Made by a program: the position numbers and the translations under genes. A stretch of 64,000 nucleotides of DNA from Streptomyces sp. NBC_01235. Its GTDB lineage: Bacteria; Actinomycetota; Actinomycetes; Streptomycetales; Streptomycetaceae. The stretch's first letter is position 1. Every line of letters begins with the position of its first letter. The DNA is taken from assembly GCF_035989285.1 (NCBI RefSeq), contig NZ_CP108513.1:3968001-4032000 (forward strand), given 5' to 3'. Under the pieces are notes generated by a model that saw only the letters and a list, made by a program, of their open reading frames with translations, was not told where the DNA came from and ran no database searches. This document shows, piece by piece, positions 30,415 through 40,620 of this stretch.

Positions 30415-31706
30415 TCGGGCTTCTCCTCCTGCGGCGCTTCCGCCGGCTCCACCAGCACCGTCACGATCTTGTTGCGGCGGCCGGCCGCCGCCTCCGCCGT
30501 CAGGCGCAGTGCGCGGCCGTCCGGGAGGTCGACCGTGCTCGACGCGCCGGCGATGGGGACTCGGCCCAGGGCCTTCGCGAGCAGCCCGCCCACCGTCTCC
30601 ACGTCCTCGTCGTCGTACTCCTCCAGGCCGTACAGCTCGCCGAGGTCGGTGATGTCGAGGCGGGCGGTGACCCGGTAGCGGTCGTCGCCGAGCTCCTCCA
30701 CGGGCGGGAGTTCACGGTCGTACTCGTCGGTGATCTCGCCGACGATCTCCTCGAGGATGTCCTCGATGGTGACGATGCCGGCCGTGCCGCCGTACTCGTC
30801 GATGACGACGGCGACGTGGTTGCGGTCCTGCTGCATCTCGCGCAGCAGGTCGCCGGCGTTCTTGGTGTCGGGGACGAAGGCGGCCGGACGCATGGCCGTC
30901 GAGACCAGCTCGCCCTCGGCGTCCCGGCTGATGTGCGTCTTGCGGACCAGGTCCTTCAGGTACACGATCCCGACGATGTCGTCCTCGTTCTCCCCGGTCA
31001 CGGGTATACGGGAGAAACCGGAGCGCAGAGCGAGGGTCAGGGCCTGGCGGATGGTCTTGTAGCGCTCGATGACGACGAGGTCGGTCCTCGGGACCATGAC
31101 CTCCCGTACGAGGGTGTCGCCGAGTTCGAAGACCGAGTGCACCATGCGGCGCTCGTCGTCCTCGATCAGGGACTCCTTCTCGGCGAGGTCGACCAGCGCC
31201 CGCAGCTCCGCCTCGGAGGCGAAGGGGCCCCGGCGGAAGCCCTTGCCGGGGGTCAGCGCGTTGCCGATGAGGATGAGGAGGGACGGGATCGGGCCCATGA
31301 TCCTCGCCAGGGGGAGGAGGATGTACGCCGCCGCCGTCGCCGTGTTCAGGGGGTGCTGGCGGCCGATCGTGCGCGGGGAGACGCCGACGGCGACGTACGA
31401 CACCAGGACCATGACGCCGATCGCGGCGAACAGCGCCGGGGCCGTGCCGTCGATCTCCTGGAGGCAGGCGTAGGTGACCAGCGCGGCGGCGGCCATCTCG
31501 CAGGCGACGCGGACCAGCAGCGCCACGTTCAGGTAGCGGGTGGGGTCGGCGGCGATCTGCGCCAGCTTGGCGCTTCCGCGCCGTCCGGACCGTACGGCCT
31601 CCTCGGCGCGGAAGCTGGAGACGCGCGCGAGGCCCGCCTCCGCACAGGCGGCGAGCCACGCGACGACGACCAGGGCGATCGCGCCGGAGACGAGGGCGAG
31701 GCTCAT
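30411..31706 (-). CDS. CNNM/CorC-type hemolysin-family membrane protein
   Basis: 431 residues from ATG 31706, overlapping the ybeY stop. N-terminal DUF21-type membrane region with about four TM segments (1-160), two CBS repeats (about 205-330; [16 protein letters not shown] and [17 protein letters not shown], with [20 protein letters not shown]) and a C-terminal CorC/HlyC domain (about 350-420). Members are linked to magnesium and cobalt transport or efflux. Its position after phoH-ybeY is the conserved order in actinobacteria. Confidence 0.93.
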   Translation of the reverse strand: MSLALVSGAIALVVVAWLAACAEAGLARVSSFRAEEAVRSGRRGSAKLAQIAADPTRYLNVALLVRVACEMAAAALVTYACLQEIDGTAPALFAAIGVMVLVSYVAVGVSPRTIGRQHPLNTATAAAYILLPLARIMGPIPSLLILIGNALTPGKGFRRGPFASEAELRALVDLAEKESLIEDDERRMVHSVFELGDTLVREVMVPRTDLVVIERYKTIRQALTLALRSGFSRIPVTGENEDDIVGIVYLKDLVRKTHISRDAEGELVSTAMRPAAFVPDTKNAGDLLREMQQDRNHVAVVIDEYGGTAGIVTIEDILEEIVGEITDEYDRELPPVEELGDDRYRVTARLDITDLGELYGLEEYDDEDVETVGGLLAKALGRVPIAGASSTVDLPDGRALRLTAEAAAGRRNKIVTVLVEPAEAPQEEKPE

Positions 31707-32200
31707 GAGACGGTCGGGGCCGGCGAGGGACCGGTCAGGCCCTTCTCCGCGCGCCAGCCGTCCACGATGGCCTGCTGGAGGCCGAACATCTCGGCCTTCT
31801 CGTCGGGCTCCTCGTGGTCGTAGCCGAGCAGGTGCAACACCCCGTGGACGGTGAGTAGTTGGAGCTCCTCGTCCATGGAGTGCTGCGTCGGCGCTTCCTT
31901 GCCCTGCCGCTCGGCGACCTCGGGGCACAGCACGATGTCGCCGAGGAGGCCCTGCGGGGGCTCGTCGTCGTCCTTCGACGGCGGACGCAGTTCGTCCATC
32001 GGGAAGGACATGACGTCCGTCGGCCCCGGCAGGTCCATCCACTGGATGTGCAACTGCTCCATGGCATCGGCGTCCACGACGATCACCGAGAGCTCGGACA
32101 GCGGGTGGATGCGCATCCGCGCGAGCGCGTAGCGGGCGATGTCGAGGATCGCCTGCTCGTCGACCTCGGTTCCGGACTCGTTGTTGACGTCGATCGACAT
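31703..32200 (-). CDS. ybeY: Endoribonuclease YbeY (rRNA maturation factor)
   Basis: 165 residues from ATG 32200. The metal site [11 protein letters not shown] contains His119, His123 and His129. YbeY takes part in 16S rRNA 3' processing and 70S quality control. 13 bp downstream of phoH and overlapping the CBS-protein gene, consistent with one operon. Confidence 0.97.
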   Translation of the reverse strand: MSIDVNNESGTEVDEQAILDIARYALARMRIHPLSELSVIVVDADAMEQLHIQWMDLPGPTDVMSFPMDELRPPSKDDDEPPQGLLGDIVLCPEVAERQGKEAPTQHSMDEELQLLTVHGVLHLLGYDHEEPDEKAEMFGLQQAIVDGWRAEKGLTGPSPAPTVS

Positions 32201-32213
32201 GGTGCTGGCTTGT

Positions 32214-33272
<1,059 letters not shown>

Positions 33273-33395
33273 AGGCCGGCCCGAAGGCCTCTACGTCCTC
33301 CCGGATGCGTCTCGCCTGCCACAAGGGCGGCCTGGCGAGTTCAAGGGTACGCCAGGGGACTGACAACGCCGTAGGGCTTTTACCGGGTCCGGTGA

Positions 33396-34712
33396 CTATG
33401 CCGAGCGGCCGAAACCGATCGTCGGGACCGCCCTGCGCAGCGGCCACTGGGCGGCCTCCTCCTCCGTCAGGAGCTGCTCCGGGAGCAGGCCGTCCAGGAA
33501 CGCGTAGCGGTGCAGCGCCTCGGGGTCCTGGCCCTCGACCGACTGGACCTCGCGCCACCAGGCCGCGATCTCGGACCAGCCGGGGGCGGAGAGCGAACCG
33601 CCGAACTCCTGGACGGAGAGGGCGGCGGTGAGGCCGGCGAAGGCGAGGCGGTCGGCGAGGGGCCAGTCGGCGAGGGTGCCGGTGACGAAGCCGGCCACGA
33701 AGACGTCCCCTGCGCCGGTGGGGTCGAGGGCCTCTACGGCGATGGCCGGGACCTCGGCGCTCTCGCCGGTCCGGCGGTCCACGGCGTACGCGCCCTCCGC
33801 ACCGAGTGTGACGACCGCGAGCGGTACGTGAGCGGTGAGGGCGTGGGCGGCGGCGCGGGGGCAGGTGGCGCCGGTGTAGCGCATGGCCTCCTCCGCGTTC
33901 GGCAGGAAGGCCTCGCAGTGCTCCAGGTCGGCGAGGCCCGCGAGGTTCCAGGCGCCTGTGTCGTCCCAGCCGACGTCGGCGAAGATGCGGGTGCCGCGGG
34001 CGGCGGCCTGCTGGATCCAGGGAGCGCGTCTGCCGGGGGTGAGGGAGGCGACGGCGGCGCGGGCGGGCGGCGGGCAGGCAGGCGCGGGCTCCTCCGGGGG
34101 CGGCTCGTGGCCGTGCGAGACCATCGTGCGCTCCCCTTCGTAGGCCATGGAGACGGTGACCGAGGAGTGCCAGCCGGGGACCGTGCGCGAGGTGCTGAGG
34201 TCGATGCCCTCGCCTCGTTCGAGGGCGTCCCAGCAGTACTCGCCGTAGTGGTCGTCACCGAAGGCCGCCGCGAGGGAGGTGCGCAGGCCGAGGCGCGCGA
34301 GCGCGGTGGCCATGTTGGCGACGCCGCCGGGGCTCGACCCCATTCCGCGCGCCCAGGACTCCGTCCCGCGCACCGGGGCGGAGTCGAGGCCGGTGAAGAT
34401 GATGTCGAGGAAGACGGGGCCGGTGAGGTAGACGTCCCACGGCGGATCGTCGGGGGCGCGGCGGGCGGCCAGGGGGTCGACCCCGGCAGCCCGGCAGATG
34501 CGACCGTTCTGGCCGATCGGGCCGGCCGGGCTGCTGTGGCCGGTCTTGCCGTTCTGGCTGGTCTGGCCGGCCGGGCTGCTGTGGCCGTTCTGGCTGGTCG
34601 GGCCGGTCGGGCTGCTGTAGCCGGCCGGGCTGCTGTGGCCGTTCTGGCTGCTGTGGCCGGTCTGGCCGGTCTGGTGGTGTCCCTCTCCGGTGGACTCGTT
34701 GGACGCGGTCAC
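33396..34712 (-). CDS. PfkB-family carbohydrate kinase with repetitive N-terminal tail
   Basis: 438 residues from GTG 34712 (GGGAG seven bases upstream). Residues about 10-75 are a low-complexity tail built of GHSSPAG and TSQNG units, probably disordered. The kinase begins near 90: DVYLTGPVFLDIIFTGL, the substrate-binding GSSPGGVANMATALARLGL, and the C-terminal signature DPTGAGDVFVAGFVTG with the catalytic Asp. It should phosphorylate a sugar or nucleoside; specificity is unknown. It lies 213 bp upstream of nothing on its strand; the gap 34713-34925 shows no gene. Confidence 0.9.
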   Translation of the reverse strand: MTASNESTGEGHHQTGQTGHSSQNGHSSPAGYSSPTGPTSQNGHSSPAGQTSQNGKTGHSSPAGPIGQNGRICRAAGVDPLAARRAPDDPPWDVYLTGPVFLDIIFTGLDSAPVRGTESWARGMGSSPGGVANMATALARLGLRTSLAAAFGDDHYGEYCWDALERGEGIDLSTSRTVPGWHSSVTVSMAYEGERTMVSHGHEPPPEEPAPACPPPARAAVASLTPGRRAPWIQQAAARGTRIFADVGWDDTGAWNLAGLADLEHCEAFLPNAEEAMRYTGATCPRAAAHALTAHVPLAVVTLGAEGAYAVDRRTGESAEVPAIAVEALDPTGAGDVFVAGFVTGTLADWPLADRLAFAGLTAALSVQEFGGSLSAPGWSEIAAWWREVQSVEGQDPEALHRYAFLDGLLPEQLLTEEEAAQWPLRRAVPTIGFGRSA

Positions 34713-34925
34713 GGTGCGCTCCCTGACGTGGTGCCGATCTGGCCAGTGTGCACCACACCACCGACAACACGCCGTCCGTCACACGCGCAGCCGGCGCAAC
34801 TTCCCGGCGCGGACCCACCGGCCGCGCCGTCCTCGTGGTCCCGGTGGCCACCCGGCTGAGTGGAGATCCCCGGAGACCGATCCTGCGCCGGCTCGCCGCG
34901 CTGAAGCCTCCCGTCCGGCCGACGC

Positions 34926-36221
34926 CTACCAGCGAGGCACCGTCGGTGTGACCCACTCCGGGTCGGTGACGCGCATCGCGGCCGCGTCGTCGCGTTCGCG
35001 CAGGGCGCCGTCGTCGTCGAGCCACCGCTGGTGCAGGAACTCGAGCTTGTCGCGGTCGAGTTCGACGCCGAGGCCGGGCGCGTCGGAGACGGTGACCTTG
35101 GCGTCGGTGAAGGTGAGGCGCTCGGTGAGGACGTCCTCCGACTGCCAGGGGTAGTGGGAGTCGCAGGCGTGGTGGAGGTTGGGGACGGTCGACGCGACAT
35201 GGGTCATCGCGGCCAGGCTGATCCCGAGGTGGGTATTGGAGTGCATGGAGACGCCGACGCCGAACGTCCGGCAGATCGCGGCGAGTTGCTGGGTGTTGCG
35301 CAGTCCGCCCCAGTAGTGGTGGTCGGACAGGACGACCTGGACGGCGTCGCGAGAGAACGCCTCCTTGATCTCGGCGAACGTCGTCACGCACATGTTGGTG
35401 GCGAGCGGCACGTCGGTCTTCGCTGCGACCTCGGCCATGGCCGGGGTGCCGAGGGCCGGGTCCTCCAGGTATTCGAGGATGCCGCCGATCTCCTCGGCCA
35501 CCTTCAGCGAGGTCTCCACGGACCAGGCGCCGTTGGGGTCGAGCCGGAGGGGGTGGCCGGGGAAGGCCTCGGCCAGGGCCCGTACGGCGGCGATCTCCTC
35601 GTCCGGCGGGAAGACACCGCCCTTGAGCTTGAAGGAGGTGAAGCCGTAGCGATCCTTGAAGCGGCGGGCCTGCTCGACGACTGAAGCCGGGTCGACGGCC
35701 GCGCCCCAGTCGTCCTTCTCCGCCGCGACGCCCTGGGGGTGGTCGGCCCACTTGTAGAAGAGGTAGGCGCTGTACTCGACCGCGTCGCGCACCTTGCCGC
35801 CGAGCAGCGCGTGCACGGGCAGGCCGAGCGCCTTGCCGAGGGCGTCGAGGCATGCGACCTCGAAGGCGGAGACGACGGACAGGCGCAGCTTGTCGACGGT
35901 CTGGACGCCGCGCAGTCCGCCGACGTCGACCTGGCCAAAGACCCGGGAGCTGTCGACGGCGACCTCGTCGGCGACCGTGAACAGCCCGTTCAGGTCGCTC
36001 ACTTGACGGCCGGTCAGCTTCTCGGCGAAGGGGCGGGCCAGTTCCAGGTACTTGGTGTCGCCGTAGGTCTCGCCGACGCCCGTGGTCCCGCCGGCCGTCA
36101 CGACCTCGACGATCAGGCGGGGGGTGTACGGCTGGTGCACGCCCTGGGTGTTGAGCAGGGGCGGGTCGGCGACCAGGATCGGGGTCAGGCGGACGTCCGT
36201 GATCGTGAGGTCGGGGCTCAC
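34926..36221 (-). CDS. gudD: Glucarate dehydratase, enolase superfamily
   Basis: 431 residues from GTG 36221, overlapping the kdgD stop (GTGA). Enolase-superfamily barrel with FKLKGG (Lys198/Lys200), Asp/Asn metal ligand region LDPNGAWS, LEDPALG, and MHSNTHLGIS (His327 and His331; the latter the likely catalytic His by comparison with known glucarate dehydratase). It would convert D-glucarate to 5-dehydro-4-deoxyglucarate, the substrate of the upstream-encoded KdgD. Together they form a short oxidative aldarate pathway. Confidence 0.93.
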   Translation of the reverse strand: MSPDLTITDVRLTPILVADPPLLNTQGVHQPYTPRLIVEVVTAGGTTGVGETYGDTKYLELARPFAEKLTGRQVSDLNGLFTVADEVAVDSSRVFGQVDVGGLRGVQTVDKLRLSVVSAFEVACLDALGKALGLPVHALLGGKVRDAVEYSAYLFYKWADHPQGVAAEKDDWGAAVDPASVVEQARRFKDRYGFTSFKLKGGVFPPDEEIAAVRALAEAFPGHPLRLDPNGAWSVETSLKVAEEIGGILEYLEDPALGTPAMAEVAAKTDVPLATNMCVTTFAEIKEAFSRDAVQVVLSDHHYWGGLRNTQQLAAICRTFGVGVSMHSNTHLGISLAAMTHVASTVPNLHHACDSHYPWQSEDVLTERLTFTDAKVTVSDAPGLGVELDRDKLEFLHQRWLDDDGALRERDDAAAMRVTDPEWVTPTVPRW

Positions 36222-37180
36222 AGGGCGGCTCCCACGAGGTCGAGGCCGGTGGCCAGGAGGGTCGTGAGGTCGGCCAGGTCGGCGGGCGAGGGGTCGGTGA
36301 GCGGGGCGCGGACCGGGCCGACGGGGCGTCCGCGCAGGCGGGCCGCCGCCTTCACCAGGGACACGGCGTAGCCCGGCACGCGGTCGCGGAGTTCGACGAG
36401 CGGGACGTAGAAGTCGCGCAGCAGCCGCTCCACCGTCTTGTCGTCGCCGCCCTGCAGCGCGCCGAAGAAGGCGTTCGCGATCTCGGGGGCGAAGGCGTGG
36501 ACGGCGGAGGAGTAGGCGGGGACGCCGACGGTGGCGTAGGCGCGGGCCTGGATCTCGGCGGTGGCGGCGCCGTTGAAGAAGAGGAAGTCCTCGGGGGCGG
36601 CGAGGGTGAGGCGCTGGAGGCGGTCGAGGTCGCTGTGGCCGTCCTTGAGGCCGATGAGGGTGGGGAGGGCGGCGATCCGCCTCAGCGAGGCGGCCGTGAA
36701 GGCGACCTGTCCGCGCTGGTAGGCGATGAGGGGCAGCCGGGTGCGGGCGGCGATCTGCTCCAGCTGGGCGACGAGGCCGTCCTGCGGGGCGGCGACGAGG
36801 TAGTGCGGGAGGACGAGGAGGGCGTCGGCGCCGGCCTCCTCGGCGATGCGCGCGAACCGGACGGCCTGGGCCCAGCCGTAGCCGACCCCGGCGACGACGG
36901 GCACGCGGCCGGCCGCCTCCTCGACGGTGATCGTCACGACCTGCCGGTACTCGTCCTCGTCGAGGGAGAAGAACTCGCCGGTTCCGCAGGCGGGGAAGAC
37001 GGCGCCGGGGGCGGTCGCGATCTGGGCCGCGACGTGCGCGCGGAAGCCGTCGGGGTCGAGGGAGCCGTCGTCGTGGAAGCTTGTGAGCGGGAACGACAGC
37101 ACTCCCTGTGCCATGCCGTCCCGCAGGCGTCGGACCGTTTCCCGGACCGTTTCCCGGGCCGCGTCCCTGTCGAGGCTCAC
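36218..37180 (-). CDS. kdgD: 5-dehydro-4-deoxyglucarate dehydratase
   Basis: 320 residues from GTG 37180 (GGGAG ten bases upstream). Class I aldolase-like DapA/NanA superfamily: GVLSFPLTSFHDDGSLD, GTGEFFSLDEDEY, a Tyr in LIAYQRG and the Schiff-base Lys in LIGLKDGHSD. The enzyme dehydrates and decarboxylates 5-dehydro-4-deoxyglucarate to 2,5-dioxopentanoate. It is the first gene of the minus-strand pair with gudD and divergent from an IclR regulator gene. Confidence 0.93.
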   Translation of the reverse strand: MSLDRDAARETVRETVRRLRDGMAQGVLSFPLTSFHDDGSLDPDGFRAHVAAQIATAPGAVFPACGTGEFFSLDEDEYRQVVTITVEEAAGRVPVVAGVGYGWAQAVRFARIAEEAGADALLVLPHYLVAAPQDGLVAQLEQIAARTRLPLIAYQRGQVAFTAASLRRIAALPTLIGLKDGHSDLDRLQRLTLAAPEDFLFFNGAATAEIQARAYATVGVPAYSSAVHAFAPEIANAFFGALQGGDDKTVERLLRDFYVPLVELRDRVPGYAVSLVKAAARLRGRPVGPVRAPLTDPSPADLADLTTLLATGLDLVGAAL

Positions 37181-37225
37181 CCTCGGTCATCTCCCTATGT
37201 AGACGTCATCCATGCATGAAGATGG

Positions 37226-37254
37226 AGATTAGATACGCGAACACCGGTCGTCAA
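37226..37254 (-). promoter_or_regulatory. Promoter of the kdgD-gudD operon
   Basis: On the minus strand TTGACG (37254-37249) and TAATCT (37231-37226) are spaced 17 bp. A near-palindrome CATCCATGCATGAAGATGG follows just downstream at about 37207-37225, at a place where the divergent IclR protein could repress. The whole divergent gap is only 109 bp. Confidence 0.65.
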
Positions 37255-37289
37255 TGGGGCGGGCCGGCCGTCCCGTTTACGATCGGCTC

Positions 37290-38081
37290 ATGGCGGAGAC
37301 AGGTGGCGGGGGCGGCGTCCGCGAGGTGAAGTCGGCGGCGCGCACGGTCGAGCTGCTGGAACTGCTCGCGGCGCGCGGGGACCGGCCGGCGCGGCTTCAG
37401 GAGCTGGCGGACGAGCTGGACGTGCCGCGCAGCTCGATGTACGCGCTGCTCCAGACCCTGATCAGCCGGGGCTGGGTGCGCACGGACGTCACCGGCTCCC
37501 TGTACGGCATCGGCATCCACGCCCTGCTGACCGGCACCAGCTATCTCGACTCCGACCCGCACGTCCGGCTGGTGCGGCCCTACCTCGACGAGGCGTCGGA
37601 GGCGCTGGGCGAGACGATCCACCTGGGGCGGCTGGACGGCCGGGGCGTCGCATATCTGGCGACGCGCGAGTCGCACGAATACCTGCGCACCATCAGCCGG
37701 GTCGGACGGCGGCTGCCCGCGCACGTCGGCGCGCTCGGCAAGGCGCTGCTGGCCGAACGGCCGGACGAGGAGCTGCCCGAGGGGCCGTACGAGGCACTGA
37801 CCCCGCACTCCCACACCGGCCGGGAGTCGCTGCTGGCCGACCTTGCCGAGGTGCGGGTGCGCGGGTACTCCGTGGACCGCGAGGAGGGCGTCCTCGGCAT
37901 CGTCGGCTTCGGGTTCGCGCTGCGCTACGACACTCCCGCGCAGGACGCGGTCAGTTGCTCGGTGCCGGTGGCCCGGCTGACCTCGGAGCACGAGGAGCGG
38001 ATCGTGGCGGTGATGCGGGAGATCAGGGCGAAGATCGAGGCGACGGCGCCGGGTTCCGGCGGGGCCGCCGACTGGCGATAG
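37290..38081 (+). CDS. IclR-family regulator, likely of aldarate catabolism
   Basis: 263 residues. ATG 37290 has no ribosome site but TTTACGAT about seven bases upstream, so a leaderless transcript is likely. N-terminal winged helix (SAARTVELLELLAARGD, ELADELDVPRSSMYALLQTL), then the IclR effector domain (HVGALGKALLAERP; GYSVDREEGVLGIVGFGFAL). Its divergent position next to kdgD-gudD makes it their likely regulator. The effector, perhaps glucarate or a derived intermediate, is unknown. Confidence 0.9.
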   Translation: MAETGGGGGVREVKSAARTVELLELLAARGDRPARLQELADELDVPRSSMYALLQTLISRGWVRTDVTGSLYGIGIHALLTGTSYLDSDPHVRLVRPYLDEASEALGETIHLGRLDGRGVAYLATRESHEYLRTISRVGRRLPAHVGALGKALLAERPDEELPEGPYEALTPHSHTGRESLLADLAEVRVRGYSVDREEGVLGIVGFGFALRYDTPAQDAVSCSVPVARLTSEHEERIVAVMREIRAKIEATAPGSGGAADWR

Positions 38082-38255
38082 CGCTCGCTGCTACCCGGGC
38101 TCCCCCACCCCAAACCCAAAGTGATCCACATCACCCACCCCGCCCTTCTTCCGCAACCGCGTGCTTGATACAAATTGCCCGCGCGTTCCTGTCCGTCGAC
38201 GGTCGGCGCCCCAACCCTTTCTCGAGCCGCCCCTTTCGCATGCCCTGGAACGCCC

Positions 38256-39560
38256 GTGTTCGCCCCTCGCACCACCGTGCCCTGGCCCGTCGTCGCCCTT
38301 TTCACGGCCGGGTACCTCGCCCCCTACCTGCTGCCGACCGTCGTCGGCCGGCTGGACGCCGGGCTGCCGCTGTCCGCCACCGAGGCGGGAGCCGTCGGCA
38401 GTGCCCTGCTGCTGAGTTCGGCCTCCGCCGGGTTCCTGCTCGCCTCCCGCGTGGAGCGGATCGGCGCACGGACCCTCGCCCGGATCGGGCTGACCCTCGC
38501 CGTCCTCGGATACGGCGGCGCCGCCCTCGCCGGTGACGTGCCGGCCGTCGTCGCGGGCGCGGTTCTCGGCGGCTTCGGGTCCGGTACGGCCACGACGGTC
38601 GCCGCCACCCGGATCGCCGCCCAGCCCGACCCGCACCGCGCCTCCACGCTGGGCCTGCTCGGGGTCTCCGCGCTCGCGGGCGCCGTCTACCTGACGGTGC
38701 CTCACCTGGGCGCGGGGCACGGGCAGCCGCTCGCCGCGATCGCGCTCACCGCGCTGACCGTGTGGCCGCTGACCGGCCGGCTGCCCGGCCGGACGGCACC
38801 CGTCCGCACCCGAACCGAGGACCGCGCCCGCCTCCCCCACCTGCGCTCCGGCCTCGTCCTGGCCGCCGCCATGCCCTGCTGGTCGCTGGTCCAGAACTCC
38901 CTCTGGGGCGTCAGCGGACGCATCGGCCTGACCCAGGCCCACCTCACCGAGACCGCCGTGGGCGTCGTCTTCGCGGTGGCGCTGGGCGCCGGACTCATGG
39001 GCGTGCTGGGCGCGAGCGCGCTCGGGGCGCGGCTGGGGCGGGCGGTGCCGATCGGCGCCGGGACCGTCCTCATCGCCGGCTGCGTCGTCGCCGGCGCGTC
39101 CGCGACCGGGCCGGTGAGCTTCGCGGCCGGTGAGATCGCCTGGAACGTCCTCTACCCGATCGTGCTGTCGTACCTGATCGGGCTCGCCGCCTCGCTCGAC
39201 CCGCGCGGACGCTGGGCGGTGCTCGTCGGGTCGGCGTCCTCACTGGGGACGGCGGCCGGGCCGCTCACCGGGAGCGTGCTGTCGGCGCAGGCCGGGTTCC
39301 CGGTGATGGGGCTGGTACTGGGGGCCGCACTGCTCGTCGTCGCCGTCCCGATGACCGCCGTCGCCCTGCACACGAGCGGCCGTCCGGTGCTCGCGGGCGG
39401 ACGTCCGGTGCTCGCGGGCGCCGTCCGACGGCGGGGCGGCAGCAGCGCGGAGCATCAGGTCGTGGAGATCGCGGTGGAGGCCCCGGCCGTACCCGACCGG
39501 GGCGCGTACGACACGGCCGGCCCCCGGCGGGCGGGCGCCGCGCCGGGGTCCGGGAAGTGA
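38256..39560 (+). CDS. MFS transporter
   Basis: 434 residues if GTG 38256 is used; an upstream in-frame start at 38175 would add a Pro/Ser-rich N-terminus. About 12 TM segments; the MFS fold appears as VERIGARTLARIGLTL near TM3 and a second half after about 205. The C-terminal 65 residues after the last TM are hydrophilic with a duplicated GRPVLAG. Substrate unknown. It is convergent with the chitosanase gene, whose stop lies only 5 bp away. Gap 38082-38255 shows no gene. Confidence 0.82.
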   Translation: MFAPRTTVPWPVVALFTAGYLAPYLLPTVVGRLDAGLPLSATEAGAVGSALLLSSASAGFLLASRVERIGARTLARIGLTLAVLGYGGAALAGDVPAVVAGAVLGGFGSGTATTVAATRIAAQPDPHRASTLGLLGVSALAGAVYLTVPHLGAGHGQPLAAIALTALTVWPLTGRLPGRTAPVRTRTEDRARLPHLRSGLVLAAAMPCWSLVQNSLWGVSGRIGLTQAHLTETAVGVVFAVALGAGLMGVLGASALGARLGRAVPIGAGTVLIAGCVVAGASATGPVSFAAGEIAWNVLYPIVLSYLIGLAASLDPRGRWAVLVGSASSLGTAAGPLTGSVLSAQAGFPVMGLVLGAALLVVAVPMTAVALHTSGRPVLAGGRPVLAGAVRRRGGSSAEHQVVEIAVEAPAVPDRGAYDTAGPRRAGAAPGSGK

Positions 39561-39564
39561 CAGG

Positions 39565-40248
39565 TCAGTTGTTGCGGATGAACGTCTGGGCCAGCCGGTC
39601 ACCGAGGTCCACGGCCGCGCTGTGGCTCTCGATAGGGGACACCTGGGAGTTCTTGAAGAGGATGTAGGTGACGCCGGAGTCGGTGCCGCCGTTCTCCGGG
39701 TCCGGATCGATACCGAGCGCCTTGGCCGTCGCGTACGAGGCCTCGCCGATGATCTTCGTGGGGCCGGTGTCGCCGACGACCGCGTACTCCACCTTGTTCT
39801 GGTAGATCACGGCGACGACCCCGCCGCCCTTGATGCCCGCGGAGCCGTAGTTCCAGAGGGAGCTGGAGCTGGGCACGACGACGTAGGGCAGCGCGTCGGC
39901 GCGCAGCGGCTTGCCGTCCGACTGGTGGAAGGCCGTGTCGTCCTGGTACCAGGGGTCGGTGTCCTCGCTGCACTTGGCGGTGCGCTGACCGTCGCAGTCG
40001 ATGTCCATGTCGGCCTTCCAGAAGACGGCGCCGTTCTTGCCGCACACCGGGACGGAGGCCGACGTCTCGTCGTCGGTCTTGTACTTGCCGTTCGAGATCT
40101 GCGAGCAGGACGTCACCTTGGCGAGCAGGTCGGCCGCGCTGACCGAGCCCTCCCGCGTCGAGGCGCCGGAGGCGTTCGCCGGGAGGACGGCGGTGGCGAG
40201 GAGGGCGGCGCCGGCGGCCGCGGTGAGGGTCAGTGTTCGAGAGCGCAC
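39565..40248 (-). CDS. GH75 family chitosanase, secreted
   Basis: 227 residues from GTG 40248. Signal peptide about 1-26 (ending PANASG). Mature part resembles fungal/actinobacterial GH75 chitosanases: KADMDIDCDG (acidic residues of the active site region), DDTAFHQSDGKPL, YAVVGDTGPTKIIGEASYA and a disulfide pair pattern. It would hydrolyse chitosan outside the cell. A palindromic operator lies 23 bp upstream of the start. Confidence 0.88.
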   Translation of the reverse strand: MRSRTLTLTAAAGAALLATAVLPANASGASTREGSVSAADLLAKVTSCSQISNGKYKTDDETSASVPVCGKNGAVFWKADMDIDCDGQRTAKCSEDTDPWYQDDTAFHQSDGKPLRADALPYVVVPSSSSLWNYGSAGIKGGGVVAVIYQNKVEYAVVGDTGPTKIIGEASYATAKALGIDPDPENGGTDSGVTYILFKNSQVSPIESHSAAVDLGDRLAQTFIRNN

Positions 40249-40620
40249 TGTGGGGGACCCTTCTTCTGATAGGAAAGTTTCCTTACCGGGTGCCGTACAA
40301 AGTGGACCCGCCTCGGCGGTGCCGTCAACCCCCTTGCGTCGAATGGAGATTGGCCAGAAACAGGTCCGACCTCATCGGTCCGGACCATTGACCATGCGCG
40401 GTCCGACCGGGACTCTGTTGCACGCCCCTCAACCCGGTGCGTGAACCTGGTGCACGCATGTGAACGGCTGGCGTCCGCCTGGAGTCTCTCCGCACTCCAC
40501 GCACCCTCACTCCCCAGGAAAGCGAGCACGCCTCATGAGCGAGGAACCTTCAGGAACTCGACTTGCGGAACGGAGAGTTCAGGAAACATCGGAGGACCAT
40601 GCCCTGAAGGCGGGAGAATC
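40249..40620. other. 372-bp divergent intergenic region
   Basis: Between the chitosanase start (minus) and the GH105 start (plus). It holds the chitosanase operator (40271-40283). Nearer the middle there is a 10-bp palindrome GGTCCGGACC (40377-40386) flanked by two GGTCCGAC words (40363-40370 and 40400-40407), possibly a second operator. No gene or further structure was recognised. Confidence 0.6.
40271..40283 (-). promoter_or_regulatory. Palindromic operator upstream of the chitosanase gene
   Basis: AGGAAAGTTTCCT is a perfect 6+1+6 palindrome 22 bp upstream of the GTG start. It resembles the operator recalled for CsnR-type control of Streptomyces chitosanase genes; the exact published box was not available to compare. 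Confidence 0.65.

Noticed and set aside
34713..34951. A 67-codon plus-strand frame between the PfkB and gudD genes
   Set aside because: No ribosome site and Arg/Thr/Pro-rich sequence typical of a chance frame; the gap is best treated as upstream region of the PfkB gene.
38175..38255. N-terminal extension of the MFS protein
   Set aside because: Pro/Ser-rich and without a ribosome site; GTG 38256 lies just before the first TM segment.
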